Positions 31,206-39,745 of a stretch of 39,745 nt of DNA are shown here, one piece after another. The DNA is taken from assembly GCA_003550565.1 (NCBI GenBank), contig PUKQ01000243.1:1-39745 (forward strand), read 5' to 3'. The stretch is from Syntrophomonadaceae bacterium (lineage in GTDB: Bacteria > Bacillota > Dethiobacteria > DTU022 > PWGO01). The notes under the pieces are model-generated. The model searched no databases, was not told the origin of the DNA, and was given only the letters and a program-made list of their open reading frames with translations. Every line of letters begins with the position of its first letter. Positions within the stretch are counted from its first letter, which is position 1. Made by a program: the position numbers and the translations under genes.

Positions 31206-33347
31206 ATGACATTTATTTATGTTTTATTAGGCGCGGCAGGATTAATTGTTTTATGGATTTTGGCGGACATTTTAATTGCTTTGAAGCAAAAACCAATTCC
31301 GGACTTACCGGAAGAGTTTTTAGATCCCACCGGCCTTTCCCTGATTTATTATTACCTGAGCGAGCCGTCCCGGGTACCCGCTCATATTACTGTTGATGAG
31401 GAATATATAAAAGATTGCCTTATGCCTTCCCTCCAATTTATCAATAATCGTTATGACTGCGCGGACTTTCGTCTGCAGCTTCTTTTCAGGCTTTATAAAG
31501 ATTGCTTCCATGATCTGCCGCAGAGTATACGCGGCCTAATTAAACAAACCTTCCTTGATTTTAAATACTGGATGGATGAACCGGGGGAAGACAGTATGTG
31601 TTATTGGTCGGAGAATCACCAGCTGCTTTTTGCTGTCAGTGAATACCTGGCAGGTCAAGAATGGCCCGAAGAGATATTTACCAACAACGGAATGACCGGA
31701 AAAGAGCATAAAGAAAAAGCAAAAAAACGTATTGATTACTGGATGGAGCAAAAATTCAGGTATGGATTCTATGAATGGTATAGTAATAATTACTATGCGG
31801 AAGATATTGCTCCTATGTCTAATTATATTCAGTATACTGCAGAAGATGAGGACGACAATTCCGTGGAAAGAATGAAAATAATTATGGATTTGCTCTGGTT
31901 TGATGTAGCCACTCATTCCGTAAATAATACTTTCGTGCCTGTAAGCAGCAGGATGTATGGTGATAACAAATCCAGCGATTTATACGGTAACAGGATAAAG
32001 GCGGCCATGGAATCTATATGGGAAGGAGCGGATTTAGAAAGGTTGATTAAAGCCCAATCGCCCTTGGAACAGCATATTAAAGCAGGCGGTGAGGATGCAG
32101 AAACTACTATAAAGTTGGTAGGCGTTGATGCCCAGATGATGCAAAATTTTATAGCCATGTACAGGGCGGGTTATTATGAATTGCCGCAGGTTATTTATGA
32201 TATTGCCTTAGATCCGGAGCCTGTGGTGATAAAAGCCTCATCGGGAATGAACGTGAGTGAACTAAAAGAAGAGGGACTGGTGGGGCCAGATGATAACCAA
32301 ATTATGGCCCAGTTTGGATGTGAAGCGTTTACCAATCCCGAAGTTGTAACCAATACCCTGCAATACCTTAACCGTCACCGGATGTTTAGGAATAAATTTG
32401 TTAACCCGTTCAGGTTTATCAATATAACCTTTTTAAAGTTATTAAAAGTCCCTCGTTTTATTAGTTCCAAGTTCGAATTGATGACCCATGGAATTGCTTT
32501 AAACAGGGGCAATGTTTACTCTTACAGAACTAAATATTATATTCTCAGCACGGCAATAGCTTACGGGGTTGATGGTTGTGGAGCCCAGGAGCATGTATGG
32601 TCCGCCAACATTTCTCCGGACCTGGCTCTATATACCACGCATCCGGCAAAAGATGATGACAGCAGGGAAAAACATGCCGCGTCTCCGGGATACTGGGTAG
32701 GAAATGGCAGGCAACCCATGAGTGTTCAAGACTTGAATGTAAATATTACCATCTACAAAATACCGCAAAAAAAGCGGCTATTGGAATTTAGCCTGGCTGA
32801 TATTACTCATGCTTATGTGCCCCGGGAGTGTTATGATATTTTGGAAATAGAAGGTAATTATGTGTTTGGCAAGCGTGATAAAGTGCTGGTAGCGATGATA
32901 GCCAATGGGAAATTGCAATACAGGCCTTTTGACAGTTATGCCGCAGCTTTGCTTAAGTGCCATGATCAGATCGAAGAAGAAAATCAGCAAAAACATTTGG
33001 AGAAAGAGTTTGACCTGGTAAGAAAAGGGGGGCGCTATCACACCTATATCACTGAACTGTCTGATACTGATATCGAGAGTTATCAAGATTTTAAACAAAG
33101 GATTTTACACAACCCCGTGGAAGTGGGGGAGGGCAATGTAAAATATGTCACTCACGGCAAGGAATTATATGCCGATTATGAAGGGGACTTTCGAATTGAT
33201 GGGCTTACCCAGGAAATGGAGTATCAAAGATATGATAGCAAATATGCCCAAGTTAAAAGAAACCCCGAAACCATTAACATTCATTATGAAGGCAAAGAAT
33301 TACAGCTAAATTACCGGCGGGCGGAAAGATTAGAAAAAAATGACTGA
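31206..33347 (+). CDS. Large membrane-anchored protein, polysaccharide-lyase-toroid-like
   Basis: A 713-residue protein from the ATG at 31206, six bases after AAGGAG; GTG three bases earlier is too close. Residues 2-26 form one membrane helix with no cleavage site, and the rest is soluble. Around residues 130-260, YWSENHQLLFAVSEYLAGQEWP, then RYGFYEWYSNNYYAEDIAPM and RMYGDNK, resemble the (alpha/alpha) toroid of alginate and heparinase-type lyases: the ENH motif, a G-x-x-EW-S-x-x-Y motif and a later Arg-Tyr pair. C-terminal residues 440-700 are beta-rich, as in the lyase sandwich. I know of no characterised protein like it. If the resemblance holds it acts on an envelope or extracellular polysaccharide. 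The fold call is tentative. Confidence 0.6.
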   Translation: MTFIYVLLGAAGLIVLWILADILIALKQKPIPDLPEEFLDPTGLSLIYYYLSEPSRVPAHITVDEEYIKDCLMPSLQFINNRYDCADFRLQLLFRLYKDCFHDLPQSIRGLIKQTFLDFKYWMDEPGEDSMCYWSENHQLLFAVSEYLAGQEWPEEIFTNNGMTGKEHKEKAKKRIDYWMEQKFRYGFYEWYSNNYYAEDIAPMSNYIQYTAEDEDDNSVERMKIIMDLLWFDVATHSVNNTFVPVSSRMYGDNKSSDLYGNRIKAAMESIWEGADLERLIKAQSPLEQHIKAGGEDAETTIKLVGVDAQMMQNFIAMYRAGYYELPQVIYDIALDPEPVVIKASSGMNVSELKEEGLVGPDDNQIMAQFGCEAFTNPEVVTNTLQYLNRHRMFRNKFVNPFRFINITFLKLLKVPRFISSKFELMTHGIALNRGNVYSYRTKYYILSTAIAYGVDGCGAQEHVWSANISPDLALYTTHPAKDDDSREKHAASPGYWVGNGRQPMSVQDLNVNITIYKIPQKKRLLEFSLADITHAYVPRECYDILEIEGNYVFGKRDKVLVAMIANGKLQYRPFDSYAAALLKCHDQIEEENQQKHLEKEFDLVRKGGRYHTYITELSDTDIESYQDFKQRILHNPVEVGEGNVKYVTHGKELYADYEGDFRIDGLTQEMEYQRYDSKYAQVKRNPETINIHYEGKELQLNYRRAERLEKND

Positions 33348-33370
33348 TAAAACGGCTGCATCTTGATAGC

Positions 33371-33440
33371 AAGGCACGGGGAAAGGCACGGGGACGGTTC
33401 CGTTGCCTTGGAAAGGCACGGGGACGGTTCCGTTGCCTTG
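33371..33440. repeat. Tandem REP-like hairpin repeats
   Basis: A 30-base unit beginning GAAAGGCACGGGGACGG and ending CGTTGCCTTG occurs twice without a gap (33381-33410 and 33411-33440). A 12-base partial copy (AAGGCACGGGGA) precedes it. Each unit is an imperfect hairpin (AAGGCA...GGAC with GTTC...TGCCTT). The GGGGACGGTTC core resembles REP-like elements spread through Clostridia genomes. It sits in the gap after the lyase-like gene. Confidence 0.75.
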
Positions 33441-33612
33441 CGGTTTTCGTTTCACTACGGGACGCTCAAATCTTCCCCGTGGCTTAGCGGAGCCCTTTTA
33501 CCATAAAAGTTTTGCTGTAATGCTAGAGAAAAAAAAATAGAGGAGATATATTCTGATTATAAAATTATAGTATAGTAAAGTAAAAAAATTAGCTAAAGGA
33601 GTGTATCCAGTT

Positions 33613-34587
33613 ATGACAAAGATTGTTTCTATGTCGCCTCTACCGGCTGAGTTTATTCAGAGTATGCTTGAGAGTAAAGGTTTGGAAGGGATAAAGGTAG
33701 TTAACGTTACTTTTTCTTCCCCCCATGAAGTAAAAGAAGAACTGCAGGATGCCGAGGTGGTGGTGGGGGATTTTTCATTCAAAAATGAAATAACCGCCGA
33801 AACAGTTGCTTTGTTGAAAAATGCCGGGTTTATTCAGCAGCCCAGTGTGGGGTATCAGCACATAGATATTGAAGCTTGTGCCAAATCAGGCATCAAAGTG
33901 GCAAACTGCGCCGGGGCTAATACTATTGATGTAGCCGAATATACGGTAATGAGCGGAATAGCTCTCATGAAAAAAATTATGATGTCTTCACGCACCACCC
34001 GCATGGGAGAATGGCGGCAAATGGAAATAGGCCCGGTAGAGCTAAAAGACAAAACATGGGGAATTTTAGGCATGGGCCGTATAGGAAAGGCTGTGGCGGA
34101 GCGGCTTTATCCTTTTGGAGTTAACATGGTATATCATGATCTGACTCGCCTTGATGAGCACACGGAAAAAGAAATGAAATTAACCTACCTTAACGACATT
34201 AATGACTTGTGGGAAAATGTGGATGTTTTAAGCCTGCACTGCCCGCTTACCCCTCAAACTAAGAATTTGATCAATAAAGATACCATCGGGGGCATGAAGT
34301 CGGGAGCAGTGATTATAAATGTGGCGAGAGGTGAAATTGTAAATGAACAGGACCTTGCCGATGCTTTGCAGGAAGGCAAGCTTGCCGGAGCCGCGGTTGA
34401 TGTTTTTTCTAAGGAACCCATCAAACCGGATAACCCTTTATTAGAAGTAAATGCGGATAACTTGATATTGTCGCCTCATGTAGCCGGCGTTTCCGAAGAA
34501 TCTAAAATGCGCATTATGAATATGACCATTGAAAACCTTGCCCGATTTATTCAGGGGAAGCAGCCTCATAATCTTCTCACCGATTAG
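33613..34587 (+). CDS. D-2-hydroxyacid dehydrogenase (NAD-dependent)
   Basis: A 324-residue enzyme from the ATG at 33613, eleven bases after AAAGGAG. GTG at 33601 overlaps this ribosome site and is rejected. The NAD fold is GILGMGRIGKAVAERL (about 148-163), followed by VDVLSLHCPLTPQTKNLI. The catalytic Arg is in NVARGEIVNE, Glu in VFSKEP and His in LSPHVAG. Relatives reduce hydroxypyruvate, glyoxylate or 2-keto acids, or are phosphoglycerate dehydrogenases. The C-terminus is too short for the regulatory ACT domain of SerA. It lies 123 bases before the fatty-acid transporter gene, a context that fits organic-acid metabolism. Confidence 0.9.
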   Translation: MTKIVSMSPLPAEFIQSMLESKGLEGIKVVNVTFSSPHEVKEELQDAEVVVGDFSFKNEITAETVALLKNAGFIQQPSVGYQHIDIEACAKSGIKVANCAGANTIDVAEYTVMSGIALMKKIMMSSRTTRMGEWRQMEIGPVELKDKTWGILGMGRIGKAVAERLYPFGVNMVYHDLTRLDEHTEKEMKLTYLNDINDLWENVDVLSLHCPLTPQTKNLINKDTIGGMKSGAVIINVARGEIVNEQDLADALQEGKLAGAAVDVFSKEPIKPDNPLLEVNADNLILSPHVAGVSEESKMRIMNMTIENLARFIQGKQPHNLLTD

Positions 34588-34710
34588 AAGTTAGATATTT
34601 TTAAAAATTTTAATGCATCTAGCAGGAAGTAAATGGGAATACATAGAATAGTGCTTTAAACATATTATTAATAATAAAGAAGCCCATATTAAATAAAGGA
34701 GGCCATAAAA

Positions 34711-36087
34711 ATGCTGGAAAGAGTGGGAATATTTTTTGCGGACAAGGTTAAACGAATACTCCCGGACACTTTTGTGGTGGCTTTAATTTTTACTATCCTG
34801 GCTATCATTTTAGCATTTATTCTTACCGGATCTGCGCCCATGGATATCGCGGAATCATGGATTCTGGGGGTTTTCGATGGAGAAATTTTGTCCTTTGCAG
34901 TCTTGATGATTATGATACTTACCTTTGGTTATACTATCGGTGTTTCACCTCCATTTGTGCGGTTTTTTAACTGGTTGACCAATTACATCAGGCAGCCATG
35001 GCAAGTGTACTTTTTTCTTACCCTTATTTCTATTTTCTTAATGTTGATTAACTGGGGGCTTGCTCCCATACTGGCGATTCTTGCTGTGGAAGTTTGCAAG
35101 CGGGTAAAAGGAGTAGACTACAGGGTGGCAATAGCAGCTTTTTATTCGGGGCTTTTGGTTTGGCACGGCGGCTTGTCTTCTTCATCAGCTCTTATGATGG
35201 CAACTAGAGACACCGCTCAATCATTTATTGATAGAGGCATCATTGCCGATGTAATACCGGTTTCCGAAACTTTGCTTACACCGGTTAATTTTGTTTTGAT
35301 TGCTTCGGTGATTATTCTTTTGCCTCTTTTTGTGTTTTTGATCAAACCCAGGCAGGTGGATGAAAAATGGGATGCAGCCGCTCAATATGAAAAACGATAC
35401 GGAAAACCGGGGGATTCTACCTTTTCGGGCCTCTCGAGGTCAATCGACAAAAAATCACTTTCCACCGTGGAGAGACTGAATAATTCACCGCTGTTAAGTA
35501 TTTTCCTCTTTTTGCTCTGCCTGATAGGATTTTTGGGAATTTTAATGGAAGAAGGCCTTAACCTGGGGGCTATTGCCTTTTTAATGTTGGGTTTTGGGGT
35601 ATTGCTTCAGTGGAGGCTTACCAATTTCATGGACACCATGAAAGGCGCCATTACAGGCGCTGCTGAAATTGTTATTTTGTTTCCTTTATTTGGTGGTGTA
35701 ATGGGCATTTTTCAACATACCGGCCTGGCTACAGTTTTTGCTGAAGGGCTTATGGGCTTTGCTACGGAAGTAACCATTCCCTGGTTTTCATTTGTAATAG
35801 CAGCGATTGTAAACCTTTTTATACCCTCTGGAGGGGCGGAGTGGCTTGTTGTCGGGCCGCCGGTACTTGAGGCTGCAAGTTTGTTAGGAGCTGATGCAGG
35901 CAAGACAATTATTGGTTTTGCTTACGGAGATTCCCTCACTAACCTTATAAATCCTTTTTGGACTTTAACCTTTCTGCCCATAGCGAGCCAGTTAATGGAT
36001 ATAAAACCCAGGGACTTTATGGGCTATACAGCTTTAGTTTGCTTAATCTTTTTTGTCATTATATCGGCGATACTTCTTTTAATGTAA
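34711..36087 (+). CDS. atoE: Short-chain fatty acid transporter, AtoE family
   Basis: A 458-residue membrane protein with about 11-12 helices. MLERVGIFFADKVKRILPDTFVVALI, the LINWGLAPILAILAVEVCKRVKG segment, SGLLVWHGGLSSSSALM, FIPSGGAEWLVVGPPVL and YGDSLTNLINPFWTL are all AtoE/TTC-type motifs. AtoE-type proteins move short-chain fatty acids such as acetoacetate or butyrate. AAAGGAGG lies nine bases before the ATG. The next gene, an amidohydrolase, begins about 145 bases on. Together with acyl-CoA dehydrogenase and Etf elsewhere in the window, this fits an organism that handles short fatty acids, though it is not in that cluster. An inverted repeat follows the stop codon. Confidence 0.92.
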   Translation: MLERVGIFFADKVKRILPDTFVVALIFTILAIILAFILTGSAPMDIAESWILGVFDGEILSFAVLMIMILTFGYTIGVSPPFVRFFNWLTNYIRQPWQVYFFLTLISIFLMLINWGLAPILAILAVEVCKRVKGVDYRVAIAAFYSGLLVWHGGLSSSSALMMATRDTAQSFIDRGIIADVIPVSETLLTPVNFVLIASVIILLPLFVFLIKPRQVDEKWDAAAQYEKRYGKPGDSTFSGLSRSIDKKSLSTVERLNNSPLLSIFLFLLCLIGFLGILMEEGLNLGAIAFLMLGFGVLLQWRLTNFMDTMKGAITGAAEIVILFPLFGGVMGIFQHTGLATVFAEGLMGFATEVTIPWFSFVIAAIVNLFIPSGGAEWLVVGPPVLEAASLLGADAGKTIIGFAYGDSLTNLINPFWTLTFLPIASQLMDIKPRDFMGYTALVCLIFFVIISAILLLM

Positions 36088-36122
36088 TGCGGGGAATATG
36101 TTATTAAAATCTTTCCCGCATT
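36086..36122 (+). terminator. Inverted repeat after atoE, possible terminator
   Basis: AATGCGGGGAA (36086-36096) pairs with TTTCCCGCATT (36112-36122), one G-U pair, around a 15-base A/T loop. It overlaps the atoE stop codon. No T run follows directly, so it may only slow or stabilise the transcript. Confidence 0.4.
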
Positions 36123-36233
36123 GCGGGGATTAATTTTAATGCCAATTTATCCGGAAAATCATTATTATCTTATGAGCATTTTATATTTATAGGAGTAATC
36201 TCAGGTAAAGAACAGGAGGAAAGGTGCTGTTTC

Positions 36234-37139
36234 GTGCGGGCAATTGACATACACACGCATTTAGAATTGAATTTACCCGGGGTGCCTCCGAATCGATTTC
36301 GTAAAAAACCACCCCGCCTTTTTATGCATTTTAATGAGCTCTTAAAATTTCGATCTATTATCTGGAAAAATGGAAATTACCCCGAATTAGTGCGCATGTT
36401 AATTTCCCTGGACAACCAGGTAAGGCTTTCCATGGCTTCGCGAGATAATCTGCTCAGAGAGATGGATTCCAGCGGGGTATCAGTGAGTGTTACCATGCCC
36501 ATCGAACCTTATGTAAAAAGCAAGGATTACCTAAATGAAATTGCCGATGAGCCCAGGCTGCTTACTTTTGCCAGCGCGCATCCCGATGATAAATACTGGC
36601 AAAATAATTTGAAAGAAGCCATGAACTCGGGATGCCGGGGGGTGAAAATTCATCCTATTTTGCAAGAACTACACCCGGAAAATGAATTTTACTTCCAATT
36701 GCTGGAGGAATTCAGGCAGTATGGTAGACCGGTGCTAACCCACAGCGGTGAGTTTGAATATTTTATTCCTCAGAGTAGATACCGTGAATACGGCGGCGTT
36801 TTTCTTATGAAAAAACTTATTTCCTCTTTTCCGGATGTGCCGTTTATACTTGGCCATATGGGCCTGTACGATGCGGAAGGAGCTTTAAAGCTGGCTGCCG
36901 GGCATGAAAATGTATACCTGGAAACTTCTTTTCAATCTGCAGCTACCATTAAACGTGCTTTAAATACAGTGGGAAAAGATAGGGTGGTTTTTGGCTCTGA
37001 TTGGCCCGAGTCAAGACAGCATGTTTCTTTTAAGATTGCCCGTATGGCAACTCGCACCCAACCTCATCTACAAGAAAAAATCCTTTGGGAAAATGCGGAA
37101 TCCCTCATCGGCCCTGTTCAATGGGAAAGTATTTCTTGA
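36234..37139 (+). CDS. Amidohydrolase family protein (TIM-barrel, PF04909-like)
   Basis: A 301-residue amidohydrolase_2-type protein. The metal-binding HxH is in AIDIHTHLEL (His7, His9). Later landmarks are CRGVKIHPILQELHPEN, THSGEFEYF, FILGHMGLYDAEG (His) and VVFGSDWPES (catalytic Asp). Relatives include decarboxylases and hydrolases of cyclic or carboxylated compounds. The substrate is not evident. The start is GTG at 36234, seven bases after AAAGGTG, with a second AGGAGG a little further up. It is downstream of atoE but the 145-base gap with an inverted repeat suggests separate control. It converges with alanine dehydrogenase. Confidence 0.85.
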   Translation: MRAIDIHTHLELNLPGVPPNRFRKKPPRLFMHFNELLKFRSIIWKNGNYPELVRMLISLDNQVRLSMASRDNLLREMDSSGVSVSVTMPIEPYVKSKDYLNEIADEPRLLTFASAHPDDKYWQNNLKEAMNSGCRGVKIHPILQELHPENEFYFQLLEEFRQYGRPVLTHSGEFEYFIPQSRYREYGGVFLMKKLISSFPDVPFILGHMGLYDAEGALKLAAGHENVYLETSFQSAATIKRALNTVGKDRVVFGSDWPESRQHVSFKIARMATRTQPHLQEKILWENAESLIGPVQWESIS

Positions 37140-37192
37140 ATGAGTATTCTTAAAGACTGGCCTCTCCGCTTAAAACCGTTTTACAATTTTAA

Positions 37193-38302
37193 TTACCAGA
37201 GCTCTTCTAGGGGCACGTAAGGAAGACCTTGTGCTTCCGCCACCGCCTGGTTGGTTATTTCTCCCTTAAAAACATTGACCACTTTTGCGAGAGTAGGATC
37301 TTCTTTAAAAGCTTCTACTCCTTTTTGGGCCAAGTCCTGAATATATGGCATGGTAGCATTGGTCAAGCTTACTGTAGCTGTGCGGGGAACCGCTCCCGGC
37401 ATATTGGGAACTGCATAATGAATTACACCGTGTTTCTTATAAGTGGGATTAGCATGGGTGGTCTCCCGATCGATAGTTTCCACTGCCCCTCCCTGGTCGA
37501 TAGATACGTCTAAAATTACAGAGCCATTTTTCATACTTTTAACCATATCTTCGGAAACTAATCGCGGGGCACGCGCTCCGGGTAACAGTACTGCCGAAAT
37601 AAGCAGGTCAGAGTACTCCACAACTTTAGCAAGGTTAAACTTATTGGAAATAAAGGTGATGATCCTTTCTCCGTAGATATCTGAAAGTTCCCTGAGCCTC
37701 TGCGGGCTTCTACTTACCACCGTAACTTGTGCCCCCATTCCCAGGGCAACGCGGGCGGCGTTTTTACCTACTACCCCACCTCCAATAATCACAACATCAG
37801 CTGCAGGGACGCCCGGCACTCCCCCGATAAGGATCCCTCGGCCTCCATGAATCTTTTCCATAAAGCGGGTTCCGCTTTGGATGGCCATTTTTCCTGCGAT
37901 TTCGCTCATGGGGGTTAGCAGGGGGAGATAACCTTCGGCTTCTACGGTTTCGTATCCGATAGCCGTTACTTTTTTTTCCCTCAACACTTTAGCCAGTTTC
38001 TTTAAAGGGGCGAGATGTAAAAAGGTAAAAACAATCTGGTTTTCCCGTAATAAATCGTATTCCGGGGGTAGGGGTTCTTTTACTTTTAAAATCATATCAG
38101 CGCGGGAAAATATTTCTTCCGGGGTATCTACTATCTCAGCTCCTACATCTTGGTACTCTTGATTGCTAAATCCGCTTAAGAAACCGGCATTATTTTCAAT
38201 TATAACGTGGTGACCATCGGAGGCCAACATTTCCACTACAGAAGGGATGGCGGCTACACGTCCTTCGTCAGGTTTAATTTCTCTGGGAACTCCAACAATC
38301 AT
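37193..38302 (-). CDS. ald: Alanine dehydrogenase
   Basis: A 369-residue enzyme starting at ATG 38302 ([17 protein letters not shown]), with AGAAAGG about eight bases upstream; GTG at 38311 is open but overlaps that site. Active-site residues visible are Arg15 (EGRVA), a Lys in LKVKEPLP, His95 in FTFLHLA and Asp in VSIDQGGA. The NAD fold reads [22 protein letters not shown]. It converts alanine and NAD to pyruvate, ammonia and NADH in the cytoplasm. Length and motifs are normal. A well-formed promoter lies about 50 bases upstream. It is monocistronic and follows the ABC exporter operon on the same strand. Confidence 0.96.
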   Translation of the reverse strand: MIVGVPREIKPDEGRVAAIPSVVEMLASDGHHVIIENNAGFLSGFSNQEYQDVGAEIVDTPEEIFSRADMILKVKEPLPPEYDLLRENQIVFTFLHLAPLKKLAKVLREKKVTAIGYETVEAEGYLPLLTPMSEIAGKMAIQSGTRFMEKIHGGRGILIGGVPGVPAADVVIIGGGVVGKNAARVALGMGAQVTVVSRSPQRLRELSDIYGERIITFISNKFNLAKVVEYSDLLISAVLLPGARAPRLVSEDMVKSMKNGSVILDVSIDQGGAVETIDRETTHANPTYKKHGVIHYAVPNMPGAVPRTATVSLTNATMPYIQDLAQKGVEAFKEDPTLAKVVNVFKGEITNQAVAEAQGLPYVPLEELW

Positions 38303-38351
38303 TTCTTGCACCCTTTCTAATTAATTATTTTTGTATTGCTTTAACGCAAAA

Positions 38352-38380
38352 ATGTTATCACAGTAAATGATACATGGCAA
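38352..38380 (-). promoter_or_regulatory. Promoter of alanine dehydrogenase
   Basis: On the minus strand, TTGCCA (38375-38380) and TAACAT (38352-38357) are separated by exactly 17 bases, with TG one base before the -10 (extended). It lies about 50 bases ahead of the ald start. Confidence 0.6.
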
Positions 38381-38525
38381 CCTTTCAAATATTATTTTTT
38401 ATAAACCAATACAGGAATAATATAAGCATTTACGGGAAATGATTACAAAATTTTCGGGGCAAGAACTTGTTGAGACTTCCGTAATTAAAGTGTTTAGAAA
38501 ATAATTAATCCTGCCCTCCGGTGTT

Positions 38526-39272
38526 TTAGATTTGAATTTTGGAAAAGAAATAAGCACCGATTGTAAGTAGAAGAATTGCTATTGCGGAAAGGGCCCCTAA
38601 ATTTAACCACAATCCCATTTCATAAAGGCCCAGTAATGAGCCCCTTATTCCATCTACACCGTAACTAAGGGGATTTATGTGCACAATAATGTTTAAAGCT
38701 GCCGGTAAGTTTTTCAGAGGAAATAGAGCTCCGGAAAGGAGGAATAAAGGCATAATTAAAAAGTTCATAATGAGAGGAAAACCCTGCATATCTTCCAGCT
38801 GTGAAGCAATTGCGATGCCCAGGGCGCTGAATAATAGGGCAGTCAATAACATGAATAATATTGCTGCAGGTATAATTAAGGGGTTATGGGGCTGGAAACC
38901 CACTAATAGCGAAATAGAAAGAATTATTATTCCCTGAAAAACAGCAATGGTAGCTCCTCCCAAAGTTCTGCCCAGCATAATATAAATTCTGGATACGGGG
39001 GCTACCAGTGTTTCTTTTAAAAAGCCAAATTGACGATCCCAGATAATATCAATTCCATTAAACATAGAAGTAAAAAGTATACTCATGCCTATAATACCGG
39101 GGACCAAGAATTGGAAGTAGTCGGTTTCCCCGGCTTGCTCAAAAACAGGGCCGAAACCCAGGCCGAAAGCAAAAAGAAAAAGCAGGGGTTGGCCAATTGA
39201 CCCGATAATACGGGAACCCGAACGAAAATAGTGTTTCATCTGGCGTAACCAAAGGATGTATACTGTATCCAC
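38526..39272 (-). CDS. ABC-2 permease (DrrB-like)
   Basis: A 248-residue permease with six predicted helices: about 25-45, 55-75, 105-125, 135-158, 168-188 and 220-242. The IGSIGQPLLFLFAFGLGFGP region and the segment LIMPLFLLSGALFPLKNLP are typical of DrrB/NodJ-type ABC-2 exporters, which move drugs, polyketides or polysaccharides. The start is GTG at 39272, eight bases after AAGGAG; the ATG at 39277 is out of frame. It follows the ATPase gene with a one-base gap, so the two are translated together. No ATPase other than the upstream one is needed. Confidence 0.9.
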   Translation of the reverse strand: MDTVYILWLRQMKHYFRSGSRIIGSIGQPLLFLFAFGLGFGPVFEQAGETDYFQFLVPGIIGMSILFTSMFNGIDIIWDRQFGFLKETLVAPVSRIYIMLGRTLGGATIAVFQGIIILSISLLVGFQPHNPLIIPAAILFMLLTALLFSALGIAIASQLEDMQGFPLIMNFLIMPLFLLSGALFPLKNLPAALNIIVHINPLSYGVDGIRGSLLGLYEMGLWLNLGALSAIAILLLTIGAYFFSKIQI

Positions 39273-39273
39273 T

Positions 39274-39745
39274 TCATTTTCTCCTTAAGGCCATGTTTCT
39301 CAATATTTGCCTTCCATTATCGGGCCCTTCTTCCCGGATAGTTTTCCCTGTTAATGATAAAAAGGCTTCCTCCAGAGTAGTTGTACCGGTATGCTCACAT
39401 AGCTGTTGGGGTGAGCCCATTTTTATAATTTTGCCTTCATCGATTATGGCCACGGTATCTGCCATTCGTTCCGCTTCTTCCATAATATGAGTAGTTAGGA
39501 AAATAGTTGTTTTTTCTTGTTTGTTTAAATCGTGGATGTATTCCCAAATGAGATTACGGGTTTGGGGATCCAGCCCCAGGGTAGGCTCGTCCAGGAAAAG
39601 GATATCCGGAAGGTGAAGAAGCCCCCTGGCAATTTCCAACCTTCGTTTCATGCCTCCGGAGAATTTTTTTACCTGTTCATTTTTGCGATTCCAGAGTTGT
39701 ACCAGTTCAAGGAGATTTCTGATGCGTTCTTGCCTTATATTTTTA
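39274..39745 (-). CDS. ABC ATP-binding protein (DrrA-like), partial at right edge
   Basis: The C-terminal ~156 codons of an ATPase whose start lies beyond the window. The frame is open to the edge. The signature FSGGMKRRLEIARGL, Walker B ILFLDEPTLGLD and switch His in TTHIMEEAERM are present; Walker A is outside. A C-terminal arm with TTTLEEAFLSLTGKTIREE is the DrrA-type regulatory tail. It pairs with the DrrB-like permease to its left to form an exporter. An in-frame ATG at 39651 lies inside the signature motif and is not the start. Confidence 0.92.
   Translation of the reverse strand, partial: KNIRQERIRNLLELVQLWNRKNEQVKKFSGGMKRRLEIARGLLHLPDILFLDEPTLGLDPQTRNLIWEYIHDLNKQEKTTIFLTTHIMEEAERMADTVAIIDEGKIIKMGSPQQLCEHTGTTTLEEAFLSLTGKTIREEGPDNGRQILRNMALRRK

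Noticed and set aside
33371-33440. CRISPR-like array
   Set aside because: Two 30-base copies abut with no spacers between them and no cas genes are near. The hairpin form fits a REP-like element.
38303-38525. Riboswitch upstream of alanine dehydrogenase
   Set aside because: I looked for glycine-type or other conserved structures in the 220-base leader and saw only A/T-rich DNA with a good promoter close to the gene, leaving too little leader for a riboswitch.

Overview
The window looks like chromosomal DNA of a low-to-medium GC, strictly anaerobic Firmicute (Clostridia sensu lato; a syntrophic or alkaliphilic lineage is my guess). The support is A/T-rich intergenic DNA, strong GGAGG-type ribosome binding sites, many TTG starts, and families typical of anaerobes: Etf with acyl-CoA dehydrogenase, CCG-domain Fe-S oxidoreductase, iron-sulfur flavoprotein, CD1871A small protein, AtoE, and a flavoprotein/DUF1667 trio. 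I see no rRNA, tRNA, phage, insertion sequence or CRISPR array.

Layout. 1-1480: the end of pgi, then an AI-2E-family membrane protein. 1781-10548: a rightward redox cluster of etfA, etfB, an unknown 117-residue protein, FAD oxidase, CCG Fe-S protein, second FAD oxidase, MetH-activation-like protein and acyl-CoA dehydrogenase. It ends at a perfect 18-bp-stem terminator shared with a convergent PAP2 gene. 12044-15047: an HTH/phasin-like fusion protein, a glycerophosphodiester phosphodiesterase and a lipase-like hydrolase. 15277-20224: a leftward four-gene ABC-2 export operon led by a membrane-anchored protein. 20605-22303: a voltage-sensor-only protein, an orphan SSB and a DUF2158 miniprotein. 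22325-25190: DUF89, Pr6Pr, DUF4190 and DUF1667 proteins plus a 57-residue membrane protein. 25183-27905: a GlpA-like glycerol-3-phosphate dehydrogenase module. 28429-29228: an iron-sulfur flavoprotein and a tiny Cys-rich protein.

29320-30980 is the most interesting part. A leftward operon encodes a TlpA/thioredoxin-like lipoprotein, a 45-residue CXXC protein (CD1871A family) and a polytopic polyferredoxin. The TlpA frame is interrupted by a single UGA exactly where the first cysteine of the CxxC active site should be (UPAC), with a candidate SECIS hairpin just downstream. I read it as a selenoprotein in a membrane redox relay.

31206-39745: a large membrane-anchored protein resembling polysaccharide-lyase toroids, two tandem REP-like hairpin repeats, a D-2-hydroxyacid dehydrogenase, an AtoE transporter, an amidohydrolase, alanine dehydrogenase, and a Drr-type ABC exporter running off the right edge.

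The etf cluster probably oxidises an organic acid or acyl-CoA. Electrons would pass from acyl-CoA dehydrogenase and/or the two FAD oxidases, through the CCG Fe-S protein and Etf, to a pool not encoded here. AtoE, the hydroxyacid dehydrogenase, the amidohydrolase and alanine dehydrogenase fit small-organic-acid and amino-acid metabolism. All functions are read from sequence motifs and family knowledge; no search was run.
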